This document shows, in pieces, positions 1-7,138 of a stretch of 16,143 nucleotides of DNA. The stretch spans positions 1 through 16,143 of the forward strand of contig JAJXUF010000073.1 of NCBI GenBank assembly GCA_021783175.1, read 5' to 3'. Made by a program: the position numbers and the translations under genes. Source of the stretch: Pseudomonadota bacterium. Its GTDB lineage: Bacteria > Pseudomonadota > Gammaproteobacteria > Acidiferrobacterales > UBA6901. The notes under the pieces were generated by a model. That model had not been told where the DNA came from and made no database searches. It saw only the letters and a list, made by a program, of their open reading frames with translations. Numbering within the stretch: position 1 is the first letter of the stretch; each line of letters starts with the position of its first letter.

Positions 1-631
1 GCTCGACGCGTTACTCACGCGCATCGATCGTTCAACGGATCTCGGCCGGCGCGACTACGCGCTTTTCGCATTCATGTTCAACACCGGCGCCCGAGTCCAG
101 GAAGCGCTCAATGTACGCGTTGCCGATGTGCGCCTCGAGGCTCCGCCGCAGGTACGGCTGCTCGGCAAAGGTCGCAAACCACGGACCTGTCCGCTGTGGC
201 CGGCGACGGCACGCCTGCTGCGCGACCTGATCGCCGAACGAAGTGGCTTTCGCGACGAGGCGGTCTCGCCGCTCGTCTTCACGAACGCCCGCGGGGCGCC
301 CCTGACGCGCTACGGCGTGCGCTACCTTCTTCGCCGCTACGTGCAGAAGGCGTCGCGAGTAGCACCATCCCTCAAGAGCAAGAAGCTTCACCCGCACTCA
401 ATCCGGCACAGCACCGCGGTGGCGCTGCTCAAGTCTGGCGTCGACTTCGCAACCATCAGTCAGTGGCTCGGCCACGCAGGGCTGAACACTACAATGCGTT
501 ACGCCCGCGCCGACCTCGATCTCAAGCGCCGGACCCTCGCTCAGGTGTTCCCAAACGCCGTGGCGCCACCGCCCGGCGGGCGATTGTTGCTGGACGGATC
601 GGACCTCGCCAGCTGGCTGCGCAAGCTCTGA
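1..631 (+). CDS. Tyrosine recombinase / integrase, 5' end outside window
   Basis: The reading frame is open from base 2, so the N-terminal arm-binding region lies upstream of the window. The visible 209 residues hold the complete catalytic domain. The box I arginine is in TGARVQE (bases about 83-103), a lysine is in LGKGRK, HSIRH gives the H-x-x-R box, and WLGHAGLNTTMRYA supplies the second histidine and the nucleophilic tyrosine. All active-site residues are present, so the enzyme could be functional if its N-terminus is intact. The C-terminal tail after the tyrosine, ending in SDLASWLRKL, resembles that of integrases found in recombinase-trio (RIT-type) elements; that assignment is inference. 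It converges on the RadC-like gene, with a nested inverted repeat directly after its stop codon that may be its substrate or the element end. Confidence 0.9.
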   Translation, partial: LDALLTRIDRSTDLGRRDYALFAFMFNTGARVQEALNVRVADVRLEAPPQVRLLGKGRKPRTCPLWPATARLLRDLIAERSGFRDEAVSPLVFTNARGAPLTRYGVRYLLRRYVQKASRVAPSLKSKKLHPHSIRHSTAVALLKSGVDFATISQWLGHAGLNTTMRYARADLDLKRRTLAQVFPNAVAPPPGGRLLLDGSDLASWLRKL

Positions 632-632
632 A

Positions 633-700
633 ATATGTGGAGGCCTCCCGCGCGAATACGCAGGAGGCCTCTGTGCAAAATCAGGCACGACTCCACATAT
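633..700. repeat. Nested inverted repeat between recombinase and radC-like gene
   Basis: The outer arms ATATGTGGAG (633-642) and CTCCACATAT (691-700) are perfect 10-bp inverted repeats. Inside them, AGGCCTCC (641-648) pairs with GGAGGCCT (663-670). The left arm begins two bases after the recombinase stop codon, and the right arm ends on the first base of the radC-like stop codon. No T-tract follows either stem, so a simple terminator is less likely than a recombination site or the terminal repeat of a recombinase element, although a bidirectional terminator between convergent genes is possible. Confidence 0.6.
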
Positions 701-1188
701 CAAAGACGTCCCGATTCGGCGAAGCTGACGACGCCTTCGCACCCGACCACCAGGTGATCCAGCACCCGCACGTCCACGAGCGACAGCGCCTCCCGGAGCC
801 GCTGCGTCAAGACTTCGTCCGCCGTGCTCGGTTCAGGATTCCCGCTGGGATGGTTATGCACCAGAATCAGGGCGGCGCAGTTAAGGGCGAGGCTCCGCTT
901 CACGACCTCGCGCGGGTAAACCGCGGTGCCGTTCAGCGTGCCCCGGAACAGTTCCTCGAAGGCGAGCACCCGGTGGCGGTTGTCGAGATAGAGGACGGCG
1001 AAGACCTCGTGCTCGAGCCGGGCGAGCCTGGTGCGAAGGAAGTCCTGCGCATCGCGGGGTGAGCTCAAGATCTGGCCGAGCACGCGCGGTGCGAGCAGTT
1101 CCGCGGCGTGATTAAGCACTTCGGACTCTGCCGCCGGGCGGTAGCGGCCGGTATCGGATTCACGAACGTAGAGCATTGGGGTTGCCAC
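700..1188 (-). CDS. radC: RadC-like JAB/MPN-domain protein
   Basis: This 162-residue protein is a short RadC/YeeS-type protein consisting of the JAB/MPN domain. The metal-binding JAMM signature is seen as E61 in [12 protein letters not shown], then HNHPSGN (residues 111-117) and D124 in STADE. The family is common in genomic islands, plasmids and prophages, and its molecular role is still unsettled; it is not a proven DNA-repair enzyme. The GTG start at 1188 is chosen because a GGAGGAAA ribosome site lies about 6 bases upstream; the internal ATG at 1176 has no comparable site. Full-length chromosomal RadC is about 220 residues and has an N-terminal helix-hairpin-helix that is absent here, which fits a mobile-element variant. 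Confidence 0.9.
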   Translation of the reverse strand: MATPMLYVRESDTGRYRPAAESEVLNHAAELLAPRVLGQILSSPRDAQDFLRTRLARLEHEVFAVLYLDNRHRVLAFEELFRGTLNGTAVYPREVVKRSLALNCAALILVHNHPSGNPEPSTADEVLTQRLREALSLVDVRVLDHLVVGCEGVVSFAESGRL

Positions 1189-1547
1189 GGTTTCCTCCGG
1201 TCTGGGCAGCGACCACCGCCGCCTTCGGAGAATCGGCGCGCGGGCGAGCAGGACGCATGACAGCCGGGGTGAGATCCGGCTGGCGGGTGGCGTGCATAGC
1301 GATGTGGCGTGCGGGAGCGGCGGCGGGGGGTTGCGGCGATGGAGGAAGCGGGGCAGCCTTGCTCGGGCTTGCGACCGGGAAGGTGTGACGTGACGCAGCT
1401 GCGTGAAGATTAGTCAAGGGGTGGCGATCTGTCGGTCCGACCGACTCACTGATCAATGATCGCTTGATGGGTGATGGCGCGGCTTGATTTGACTAGAACG
1501 GGATCACTATCCGTCGCACTTGTTTCGGCTCACCCGAGTTTGGCCTG
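1189..1547. other. Intergenic stretch with a palindrome cluster
   Basis: No convincing gene is seen. The half next to radC is very GC-rich and probably holds its leader. Two palindromes are notable: ACGCAGCTGCGT (1393-1404, perfect) and GTCGGTC-C-GACCGAC (1431-1445). A short GATC-rich stretch, TGATCAATGATC, follows. They could be operator or resolution sites, but nothing in the sequence decides this. Confidence 0.4.
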
Positions 1548-1565
1548 TACCGCGGTCACCCCAGA

Positions 1566-1725
1566 GAGACAAACAATATCGAACTGTACCGGTATCGTAA
1601 CGAAGTGTTCCCCAAGCTGCCGCAGGCGAAGACCGTGAATGATGTCGAAGCGCTGCTGCCTTGGCGCTTTTCCGGAACGGTATCGGTGTTGAAGAAAAAC
1701 GGGACGTAGGGGATGATGTGCTTAC
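1566..1725 (+). pseudogene. IS66-family transposase C-terminal remnant plus terminal repeat
   Basis: A plus-strand frame ends in VFPKLPQAKTVNDVEALLPW and stops at 1707-1709. This is the characteristic C-terminus of the large IS66 transposase (TnpC), where a proline/lysine-rich stretch precedes the DIEALLPW-type motif. Similarity begins near ETNNIELYRY (about 1566); everything upstream, including the DDE domain, is missing. After the stop codon, GATGATGTGCTTAC (1712-1725) matches the IS66 end, whose inverted repeat begins GTAAGC when read inward. The element is therefore reduced to its right tip. Confidence 0.75.
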
Positions 1726-2040
1726 GAAGAATTAGGGTCCATTTCTGAACTGAGTACGAGGTAAGGGACGCGAGCATACAAGATGCCGGCTCAAATTAAT
1801 CCATACGCGTCTGCAGTGGCATTCTGCAGTGGCATAAAGAGCCGGGAATACCCGCAAAGAGCGGCGGTTTTGGCGATATCTTTCGCAAAATCCGACTCGG
1901 TTCATGTTCCAATGATGAATCCGGTAACCTCGCTGGGTACTAAGGTAATTTATAGAGGTCTCCGTTAGGCATTCCCACTTGGAGCAATCGCGTATGAAAT
2001 ACATCATTGTGGGCGGCCCCCACTGTCAGGATATCTGTCG
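1726..2040. other. Intergenic stretch, 5' exon of a group II intron fragment
   Basis: No recognisable gene is present; the short open frames here have no family signature. The stretch is lower in GC than its neighbours. It contains a 12-base direct duplication, CTGCAGTGGCAT, around 1811-1834. Its last bases, TGTCG (2036-2040), act as the predicted IBS1 for the intron fragment that starts at 2041. Confidence 0.4.
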
Positions 2041-2497
2041 GTGTGACAAGAAGTCATCTCATCACGGAAAGCGGGATGACATGCCGTAACCAAGATGAGG
2101 GTAGGCCCCTCGGCCTCGGTGTTCCGGCGCAGAGACCAAACCACTCGGAGCTGCCGATGTTAAGAGCATCGGTGGTGAGCGTCCAAAGTAAAGGCAGCGA
2201 TACCGCTGTCAGGTGGAATATCGTGAGACGAACGCAAGTGAACCCTCGAGGAAGTGGCGAGAATTGCACCCGATGCCAAAACCAGGGTCTCGACAAGACC
2301 CTGGGATCAGTCCGCCGGCAGCCTGAATGCGGGGCGAATGGCATCCGGCATAGAGAGGGCGTGACACGATATAAGGCTTGGTCTACGGAACTTGGGAAGC
2401 TGTCGCGCGGATGCCAAGGGAGACGCACAAGAGGACAACCCTTAAGTGCCAGAGTACCGATGCTGCGCACAGTGGCGGAGCCAAGCGTAGTAGCGCA
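2041..2497 (+). mobile_element. Group II intron, truncated 5' portion (domain I only)
   Basis: The stretch starts with GTGTGAC, matching the GUGYG 5' boundary of bacterial group II introns. It carries typical domain I wording such as GAACGCAAGTGAACCC and AGTGGCGGAGCC...CGTAGTAGCG. A 9-bp hairpin, CCAGGGTCT/AGACCCTGG (2282-2290 and 2296-2304), exposes the loop CGACA, the exact complement of TGTCG (2036-2040) just before the intron. This is the expected EBS1-IBS1 pairing and fixes the 5' splice site. There is no intron-encoded reverse transcriptase and no domain V/VI, because IS630 coding sequence begins at about 2500. The fragment cannot self-splice or move. Confidence 0.8.
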
Positions 2498-2502
2498 GAC
2501 GT

Positions 2503-2944
2503 CCCGGCGGCAAGGTCTTCGGCCGCTGCGAACCCACGACCGGCATCGATCCCTTTGCCCGTCTCGTCGCCCAGGTCATGAGCGAGCCGCATTACCGCGA
2601 CGCACGGCGCGTGTTCTGGATCATGGACAACGGTTTCTCGCATCGCGGACAGCCCTGTGTGCGACGCCTCACGCAGGCCTACCCCAACCTGGTTCCGGTG
2701 CACGGCCCGATTCATGCCAGCCGGCTCAACCAGATCGAGATCTACTTCTCCATCCTCCAGCGCAAGGTCCTCACCTCCCGATGACTTCTCCTGCCTCGCC
2801 GAGATCGAGGATCGGCTGCTGCGCTTCCAGGAGTACTACGAAAGCATGGCAACGCCATTTGACTGGCGGTTCACGCGAGATGACTTGGCGAGATTGATCA
2901 GAAAGCTTGCGACCGAGCCTTTGCCCGTGTGTCTTGCGGCCTGA
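2503..2944 (+). pseudogene. IS630-family transposase, 3' half, frameshifted
   Basis: The reading frame from about 2503 gives GGKVFGRCEPTTGIDPF, then WIMDNGFSHRG with the second catalytic aspartate, and HASRLNQIEIYFS with the catalytic glutamate of the DDE domain. The frame breaks near 2775-2785, where KVLTSR runs into a stop. The next plus-strand frame continues as PDDFSCLAEIEDRLLRFQ and FDWRFTRDDLARL to a stop at 2942-2944. The N-terminal HTH half is absent; the coding sequence starts directly after group II intron sequence. This is a dead remnant on two counts. Confidence 0.8.
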
Positions 2945-3029
2945 CATCATACGTTGCTGAACTTGTGAACCAGACTACTTAGGCAGGCGGCTGCTGCGCA
3001 GGGGTGGGCCGCGCGGCAGCCACCGCTTG

Positions 3030-3773
3030 TTAGCTCATATACAAACCGCCGTTGACGTTAATGGTTTGCCCAGTGACGTATCCATTGCACGCCAACATCA
3101 CGACCACTTCGGCCACTTCTTCTGCCGTGCCAAAACGCCCCGCCGGAATCCGCTCCGGTCGTGCTTGCGGATTGCCGGCGATCATGTCCGTTTCGATCAG
3201 GGCCGGCGCGACGGCATTCACCGTGATGTCTTCCCTGGCCAAGAGCGAGGCATAGGATTGAGTTAAACCCAGAACGCCCGCTTTCGACGCGGTGTAATGC
3301 GGGCCGATGATGCCGCCCAGTTGCACCGCGGCCGAGGACAGGTTGATGATGCGCCCCCATTTCGCCGCGCGCATCCTGGGCAGCACCGCCTGCGTGACCA
3401 GAAAGACCGACTTCAAGTTGACGTCGATGATCTCGTCCCAGTCTTTTTCGGTAATCTCTTCCAAGGACTGCGGACGCGCGACGCCCGCATTATTGACCAG
3501 GATGGACACCGCTCCAAGTTCTTCTTCGACGCGCCGGACCATTCGGGATACCCCGGCGGCGACCGAAACGTCCGCTCGTACCGTAATGCAACGGCGGCTG
3601 TGGCTTTCCACTTGGGAGCCCACCTGCCTGGCCTCGCTCTCGCGGCTGCGGTAGTTGATGGCGATGTCCGCGCCCGCTTCGGCCAGCGCGAGAGCAACGG
3701 CCCGGCCGATGCCGCGGCTGCCGCCCGTGACAAGAGCAATTCTGCCAGTCAGATCACGTGTAGTTGTCACCAT
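3030..3773 (-). CDS. SDR-family oxidoreductase (FabG-like)
   Basis: This is a complete classical short-chain dehydrogenase/reductase of 247 residues, the usual family length. The Rossmann cofactor motif TGGSRGIG is at residues 16-23, NNAG at 94-97 and N119 in the fourth catalytic position. S146/S147 supply the serine, and Y160-x3-K164 (YTASK) completes the active site. Y41-R42 after the second strand suggests NADP(H) preference, which is inference. The C-terminus VTGQTINVNGG is typical of FabG-type 3-oxoacyl-ACP reductases, but many such proteins act on other carbonyl substrates. It lies downstream of the GST and NTF2-like genes on the same strand, though a 350-base gap argues for separate transcription. 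Confidence 0.9.
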   Translation of the reverse strand: MVTTTRDLTGRIALVTGGSRGIGRAVALALAEAGADIAINYRSRESEARQVGSQVESHSRRCITVRADVSVAAGVSRMVRRVEEELGAVSILVNNAGVARPQSLEEITEKDWDEIIDVNLKSVFLVTQAVLPRMRAAKWGRIINLSSAAVQLGGIIGPHYTASKAGVLGLTQSYASLLAREDITVNAVAPALIETDMIAGNPQARPERIPAGRFGTAEEVAEVVVMLACNGYVTGQTINVNGGLYMS

Positions 3774-4122
3774 GTCAAGTCATCCTTTCGGCGTACAGAA
3801 GTGGCTCGGTTGATCTGAACAGATTTCCCCGAGAGCTCAGTGGAGCTTGGTCGGAATTGACGATGTCGGGGGGTCCCAAAGCGCGCCAGCGCATCGTGGA
3901 TCACCTGCACCGCACCTACTACTACGCGAAACGGATGGCGACCTGATGTTTCTCGGGGTCGGCGACCTCTTTCTGATCGGGTTACCTACCGAACGCAGAA
4001 GACACATCCTTGCTCGTGCGGCGACGCAGCAGCGAATCGTTCCTGGTGTTCACCGCCCATGACGCCTGCTTGGCTGGAATGGGGCAGAGTACCGTCGCCG
4101 TCGAAAACCCCCGTCTGCGTTT
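3774..4122. other. Intergenic stretch, possible degraded sequence
   Basis: This 349-base stretch contains short open frames on the plus strand, for example near 3847-4062, but none has a ribosome site or a recognisable family signature. It probably holds the promoter of the SDR gene and decayed sequence left by earlier insertions. I see no IS ends, RNA gene or clear terminator in it. Confidence 0.35.
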
Positions 4123-4536
4123 TCACTTCCCCTTTACGTAACCCATCGCCTCGACAATACGTCCGTCACGGACCCGCATTACATTGAGGCCACGGATGGA
4201 TTGGGTGTCGTCTTCGCCCCAGCAATAGCGCCATCTGATAACGACCCGCTCACCGATGACAAATACCTCTTCACGCACGAACCAAGTCCCCATCGATCTA
4301 GCAAGATCTTGCCAATTCTCTAGGCACGCTGCCTTTCCGATGAGACAGGCTCCGTTTGGAGCGGGGCTTGTTTTCTCAATTACGCAATCATCCGCGACGA
4401 GGTTTTCCATGGCTTTTGGATCGTGACGGTCGAAGGCCTCGTGAAATTTTCGGATGACTTCTTTTGTGGTGATCGCAGTGCTATCCGCTGGACCTAGGAT
4501 AGCGATCTGATCCGGGGTAAGAGATGGATATTTCAT
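4123..4536 (-). CDS. NTF2/SnoaL-like protein
   Basis: This 137-residue protein shows the cone-shaped NTF2-like fold pattern. An N-terminal helix (EVIRKFHEAFDRHDPKAM) leads into the VADDCVIE strand, a second helix around CLENWQDLARSM, and then antiparallel strands VREEVFVIGERVVIRWRY and IRGLNVMRVRDGRIVEAMGY. SnoaL-like proteins of this size are ester cyclases, small isomerases/hydrolases or ligand-binding proteins; no specific reaction can be assigned. The gene starts 48 bases after the GST stop on the same strand and probably belongs to the same transcript. An AGGG ribosome site lies about 8 bases before its ATG. Confidence 0.8.
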   Translation of the reverse strand: MKYPSLTPDQIAILGPADSTAITTKEVIRKFHEAFDRHDPKAMENLVADDCVIEKTSPAPNGACLIGKAACLENWQDLARSMGTWFVREEVFVIGERVVIRWRYCWGEDDTQSIRGLNVMRVRDGRIVEAMGYVKGK

Positions 4537-4584
4537 AAAATGCCCTGTGTGTGAATGTAATACCTATCCTTTAAGGACGGTCTT

Positions 4585-5220
4585 TCAGGACTTTCGCTGG
4601 TGCGCTTGTTCTTGCTGGTACAGGTTCCATTCCTCGTTGATCGCTAACGCAATGCTTGGGCGTTTCTTCATCTTTTGGTAGTAATCCGAGACAGCCGGCC
4701 ACTGCGCCAGGTCGATGCCGACGTAGGTGCTCCAGTTGAGAACGGTGGTCAGATAGGCATCCGCGATGGTGAATCGGTCAAGCAGGAATTCAGAATCCGT
4801 CAGATGGTTTTGCAGAATACGGAATCTCAAGGGGATTTTTTCACGCGCATAGTCCTTTGCTTCTGCGGGCGCTGTTGCGTCAAGCAAGGGGATGAATACG
4901 GCTTTGTGCAATTCTGTGCCAATGAATCCGAGCCATTGTTGCAACTTCGAACGCTGCAATCCGGACAGAGGCGCCAGGTTCGCATCTGGGAAATAATCGG
5001 CGATGAATTGCAACACGGCAGTGTTCTCGGTCAGCACCGTGCCGTCATCGGTTTGCAGCGCCGGCACCTGGCCCATCGGGTTGATCGACAGGAAGTCGGC
5101 CCCATCTTCAGTCCGCTTGGTCTTGGTATCCACGCGCGCGTATTGCGCGGAGGCGCCAGCTTCGTAGAGCGCAATGCGTGAAGCAAGCGAGCAGGCCAAC
5201 GGAGCGAAATAAAGTTTCAT
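4585..5220 (-). CDS. Glutathione S-transferase, beta class
   Basis: This 211-residue cytosolic GST has the full two-domain plan. The N-terminal thioredoxin-like domain starts MKLYFAPLACS with C10, the catalytic cysteine typical of beta-class bacterial GSTs. NPMGQVPAL carries the cis-proline loop, and LTENTAVLQFIADY takes the glutathione gamma-glutamyl contact position. The all-helical C-terminal domain contains FTIADAYLTTVLNW, the conserved GST N-capping motif. The start is placed at 5220 rather than 5229 because GAGGA lies 9 bases upstream of 5220 and is almost adjacent to the earlier ATG. It probably conjugates glutathione to electrophiles. A TetR gene lies divergently upstream and is the likely regulator. 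Confidence 0.92.
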   Translation of the reverse strand: MKLYFAPLACSLASRIALYEAGASAQYARVDTKTKRTEDGADFLSINPMGQVPALQTDDGTVLTENTAVLQFIADYFPDANLAPLSGLQRSKLQQWLGFIGTELHKAVFIPLLDATAPAEAKDYAREKIPLRFRILQNHLTDSEFLLDRFTIADAYLTTVLNWSTYVGIDLAQWPAVSDYYQKMKKRPSIALAINEEWNLYQQEQAHQRKS

Positions 5221-5229
5221 GATTAACAT

Positions 5230-5308
5230 TCCTCTAATGTGGGTATTGTACGAATTGTTTATGTACTGTATTGTATAAAAAACACAACGTCAAGGAATTG
5301 AGTTCGAA
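5230..5308. promoter_or_regulatory. GST/TetR divergent promoter with candidate operator
   Basis: The AT-rich gap between the divergent GST and TetR genes holds two TATTGTA repeats (5244-5250 and 5269-5275) and two GTAC tetrads (5248-5251 and 5263-5266) within TGTACGAATTGTTTATGTAC. The dyad is imperfect and about 20 bp long, the normal size of a TetR-family operator. TTGTAC (5246-5251) and TATTGT (5269-5274), spaced 17 bases, could be the -35/-10 boxes of the tetR promoter, so a bound repressor would cover them. The GST SD sequence (GAGGA) also lies here. Confidence 0.5.
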
Positions 5309-5959
5309 ATGGTACAAAAAGTAAACAAACCGTCTCGCGGGAGACCTCGAGCGTACGACCCAGACACGGCACTCGCGCATGCGACAGAGGCGTTCTGGCA
5401 GAGTGGTTTTTCCGGCACATCCCTGGATGCACTAAGTTCGGCTACAGGCATGAAGCGGCCCAGCCTGTACGGCGCATTTGGCGACAAACGTGCGCTCTAC
5501 CTGACGACGCTTGAGCGTTATATTGGGGGCGGGCTCGCTTTGATGCGCGATGCGCTGGACGCAGATTTGCCATTGCGAATTGGGCTAAAGCGGGTATACG
5601 AAGGCGCGCTTTCTCTCTACTTCAGTAACAAGGGGGCTGCACGTGGCTGCTTCTTGATCGGCACGGCCGCCACCGAGGCCCCCAATGATCCGGAAGTACG
5701 GACAAGGCTTGGCGAAGGGTTGCGCCAGTTTGATGGCGCGTTCGAAGCGCGGTTACGACAGGCTCAGGTACAAGGTGAACTGGACGAAGCAGTCGATTCT
5801 GCTTCAATGGCGAAGATCGCTTCGGCGATCTTGCACACCCTCGCGGTTCGCTCGCGAGCCGGAGATTCGCGTGCGTCCTTGCGCAAGATTGCAGAAGCGG
5901 GCATCGAGCTTATCTGTGGCCCCATCCGCGGTACGAAGGGCAAACGTCAACATCGATAG
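5309..5959 (+). CDS. TetR-family transcriptional regulator
   Basis: This 216-residue protein has the normal TetR length. The N-terminal HTH is clear: ALAHATEAFWQSGFSGTSLD (residues 21-40) forms helix 1 and the turn, and ALSSATGMKRPSLYGAFGDK (41-60) holds the recognition helix with the family's SLYxxFGDK ending. The C-terminal half is a helical ligand-binding domain with a GCFLIGTAA stretch typical of the group of regulators that control GST, SDR or nitroreductase genes. It is transcribed away from the GST gene and probably represses both. An AAGGA site lies about 12 bases before the ATG, a rather long spacing. It ends just before an IS630 remnant on the opposite strand. Confidence 0.92.
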   Translation: MVQKVNKPSRGRPRAYDPDTALAHATEAFWQSGFSGTSLDALSSATGMKRPSLYGAFGDKRALYLTTLERYIGGGLALMRDALDADLPLRIGLKRVYEGALSLYFSNKGAARGCFLIGTAATEAPNDPEVRTRLGEGLRQFDGAFEARLRQAQVQGELDEAVDSASMAKIASAILHTLAVRSRAGDSRASLRKIAEAGIELICGPIRGTKGKRQHR

Positions 5960-5981
5960 CGCGAGTATCAGGACCCATTAA

Positions 5982-6215
5982 TTACGAAACATAATGACAA
6001 CACATCTTCCGATCTGCGGCCCGACGCGCAAACGTCCGCGCGATGCCGAATCGCGCCGCGTTGCGGCGCTTCTGCCAGGCGGCCACTTCGGCGGTGAGGA
6101 CAGCCTGATTGCCATCGCGGCGAAACAGGCACTGGCGGGAAAGGATGCCGATCTCGATCTCGGCCATATTAAGCCAGCTTGGATGTTTCGGTGTGTAGTG
6201 GTAACCGTCCAAACC
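5982..6215 (-). pseudogene. IS630-family transposase C-terminal remnant
   Basis: The minus-strand frame reads YHYTPKHPSWLNMAEIEIG, containing the final catalytic glutamate of the IS630/Tc1 DDE domain. It continues through LSRQCLFRRDGN and AAWQKRRNAARFGI to the natural C-terminus ADRKMCCHYVS. The C-terminus differs from that of the remnant at 2503-2944, so the two come from different IS630 subgroups. The upstream part of the transposase is missing; at about 6215-6240 the sequence switches to an IS66 tail. Confidence 0.75.
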
Positions 6216-6239
6216 AGACCGTTATTGATCCGCGAGCGC

Positions 6240-6474
6240 GATGTCTGATCCCATGGAGCGTGGGCGAACTTCGTTTTCCAAACACGCGGCGTAAGATCGA
6301 TGACATCCTTTGCAAGATGCTGGCTCACGCGCTGCAGTACATCGACCAGGTAGGGGTAGACATCGACACCATGCAGCTTGCAGGTCGCGATCAGGCTTTG
6401 AATAATGCCGACCTGCTTGGGACCCAACTCGGTCCAGCAGAACAGCTAGTTGCGCCGTTTATAGAAAGCTGATG
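6240..6474 (-). pseudogene. IS66-family transposase remnant with amber codon
   Basis: The minus-strand frame gives LFCWTELGPKQVGIIQSLI, CKLHGVDVYPYLVDVLQRV and DLTPRVWKTKFA, the conserved end of IS66 TnpC proteins of the subgroup ending in an LTPR-W-K-F motif. A TAG codon at 6446-6448 sits where the family has tryptophan (R-N-W-L-F-C-W), consistent with a TGG to TAG change. The fragment is truncated upstream at about 6474 and fused downstream to IS630 sequence. It belongs to a different IS66 subgroup from the remnant at 1566. Confidence 0.75.
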
Positions 6475-6529
6475 CCGACCTCCCGCCGCCAAAGCGCACG
6501 AATCCTTTCAGTATTATCATGTCGGCGCG

Positions 6530-6600
6530 GCCGGCTATATGTTCTGCCACCGGTGAGTGCCGGTGCGCGAGGGAATAAGTCCGGCCACGACGCAATGGTG
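6530..6600 (-). other. Candidate origin of transfer (oriT) of IncP-like type
   Basis: Read on the minus strand, the segment has CTTATTC, then GCACCGG-CACTCA-CCGGTG, a 6-bp stem with a 6-base loop (6548-6565 on the plus strand), then GCCGGC about 14 bases on. The RP4 oriT has the same order: CTTATTC, a GCACC/GGTGC stem, the nick site, then GCCGGC, lying between divergent traJ and traK. Here traK-like lies on the expected side, 540 bases away. The nick consensus ATCCTG|Y is not present after the stem (AACATATAG instead), so the call rests on order and position only. The traJ/traI relaxase side is absent and replaced by IS66 sequence. Confidence 0.35.
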
Positions 6601-6790
6601 CGGTCTTCGCTTCGCGTGAGCATTTTACAACCCTTCGGGTAGCTACCGGGAATATGGCGGATTCACGAACAGCAGCGTCGACCATGGCGCGCGAGTCCGT
6701 CATCAGCAAAGTCCCTCTTGGGCACAATCGCGGTGATAGGAAGGGGCGTCCGCCCCGCCCAGCATCGTCAGGTGCGATTGTGTGTGTACA

Positions 6791-6813
6791 GTCCACGCGC
6801 TTTTCGCGTGGAC
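6791..6813. repeat. Perfect 9-bp hairpin
   Basis: GTCCACGCG (6791-6799) and CGCGTGGAC (6805-6813) form a perfect stem around the loop CTTTT. There is no T-tract after either arm, so it is not a convincing terminator. It lies between the candidate oriT stem and the repeat array, where plasmid transfer regions often carry protein-binding inverted repeats. Confidence 0.55.
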
Positions 6814-6863
6814 GTCGCCCCCGGCAGTTTTTCATCCCCGCGCGAAAGCGATCGAATTCCACC

Positions 6864-7062
6864 ACCAAACCGGTGGATTCCCGATCCGTCTATTGGCAAA
6901 CCAGCGGAGTTCCTGCGGGAAAGCGGCGGAATGGCCGACCGCCGGAAACTGGAAAAGCCGTCTCTTTCCGGACCGACCTGAGCCCGCCCCGGTGGAATGC
7001 CGACCCGCAGGTTGGCAAACCGGTGGATTCCCAACCCCCAAGTTTGCAAACCCGCGGAGTCC
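6864..7062 (+). repeat. Direct-repeat array upstream of the traK-like gene
   Basis: A unit of about 19 bp, GGCAAACC followed by GGTGGATTCCC or AGCGGAGTTCC, occurs clearly with starts at 6864, 6895, 7014 and 7045. Degenerate copies start near 6917 and 6983. Successive starts are 31, 22, 66, 31 and 31 bases apart, close to whole helical turns, so bound proteins would line up on one DNA face. In R388, StbA binds direct repeats just upstream of its own operon next to oriT, and in RP4, TraK binds next to oriT. The array is therefore the likely binding site of the product of the adjacent gene. Confidence 0.65.
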
Positions 7063-7138
7063 TGACCCCCCGATGAATTTCCACAGGTAGGCACTAAGGA
7101 GGGCGGCGATTCCCGCCGCCAGGACGAAGGAGGGGGAA

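Noticed and set aside
196..1062. Long plus-strand open frame spanning the recombinase and RadC genes
   Set aside because: It is read out of frame with the recombinase and antisense to RadC, both of which have clear catalytic motifs; the product has no family signature.
1160..1456. Minus-strand open frame upstream of radC
   Set aside because: It is Pro/Ala-rich without a recognised domain, overlaps the radC start and ribosome site, and looks like a GC-rich chance frame.
2007..2897. Long plus-strand open frame over the intron and IS630 region
   Set aside because: It runs through group II intron RNA structure and reads the transposase in the wrong frame.
1566..6474. Composite transposon carrying the GST/SDR block
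   Set aside because: Left and right IS66 and IS630 tails belong to different subgroups by their C-termini, and no full-length IS or matching outer ends are visible.
6446..6868. Minus-strand open frame possibly encoding TraJ or a relaxase accessory protein
   Set aside because: The product shows no ribbon-helix-helix or TraJ-like pattern; only its last residues match the IS66 remnant.
6864..7062. CRISPR array
   Set aside because: Repeats are short, variable and unevenly spaced, there are no uniform spacers, and no cas genes are nearby.
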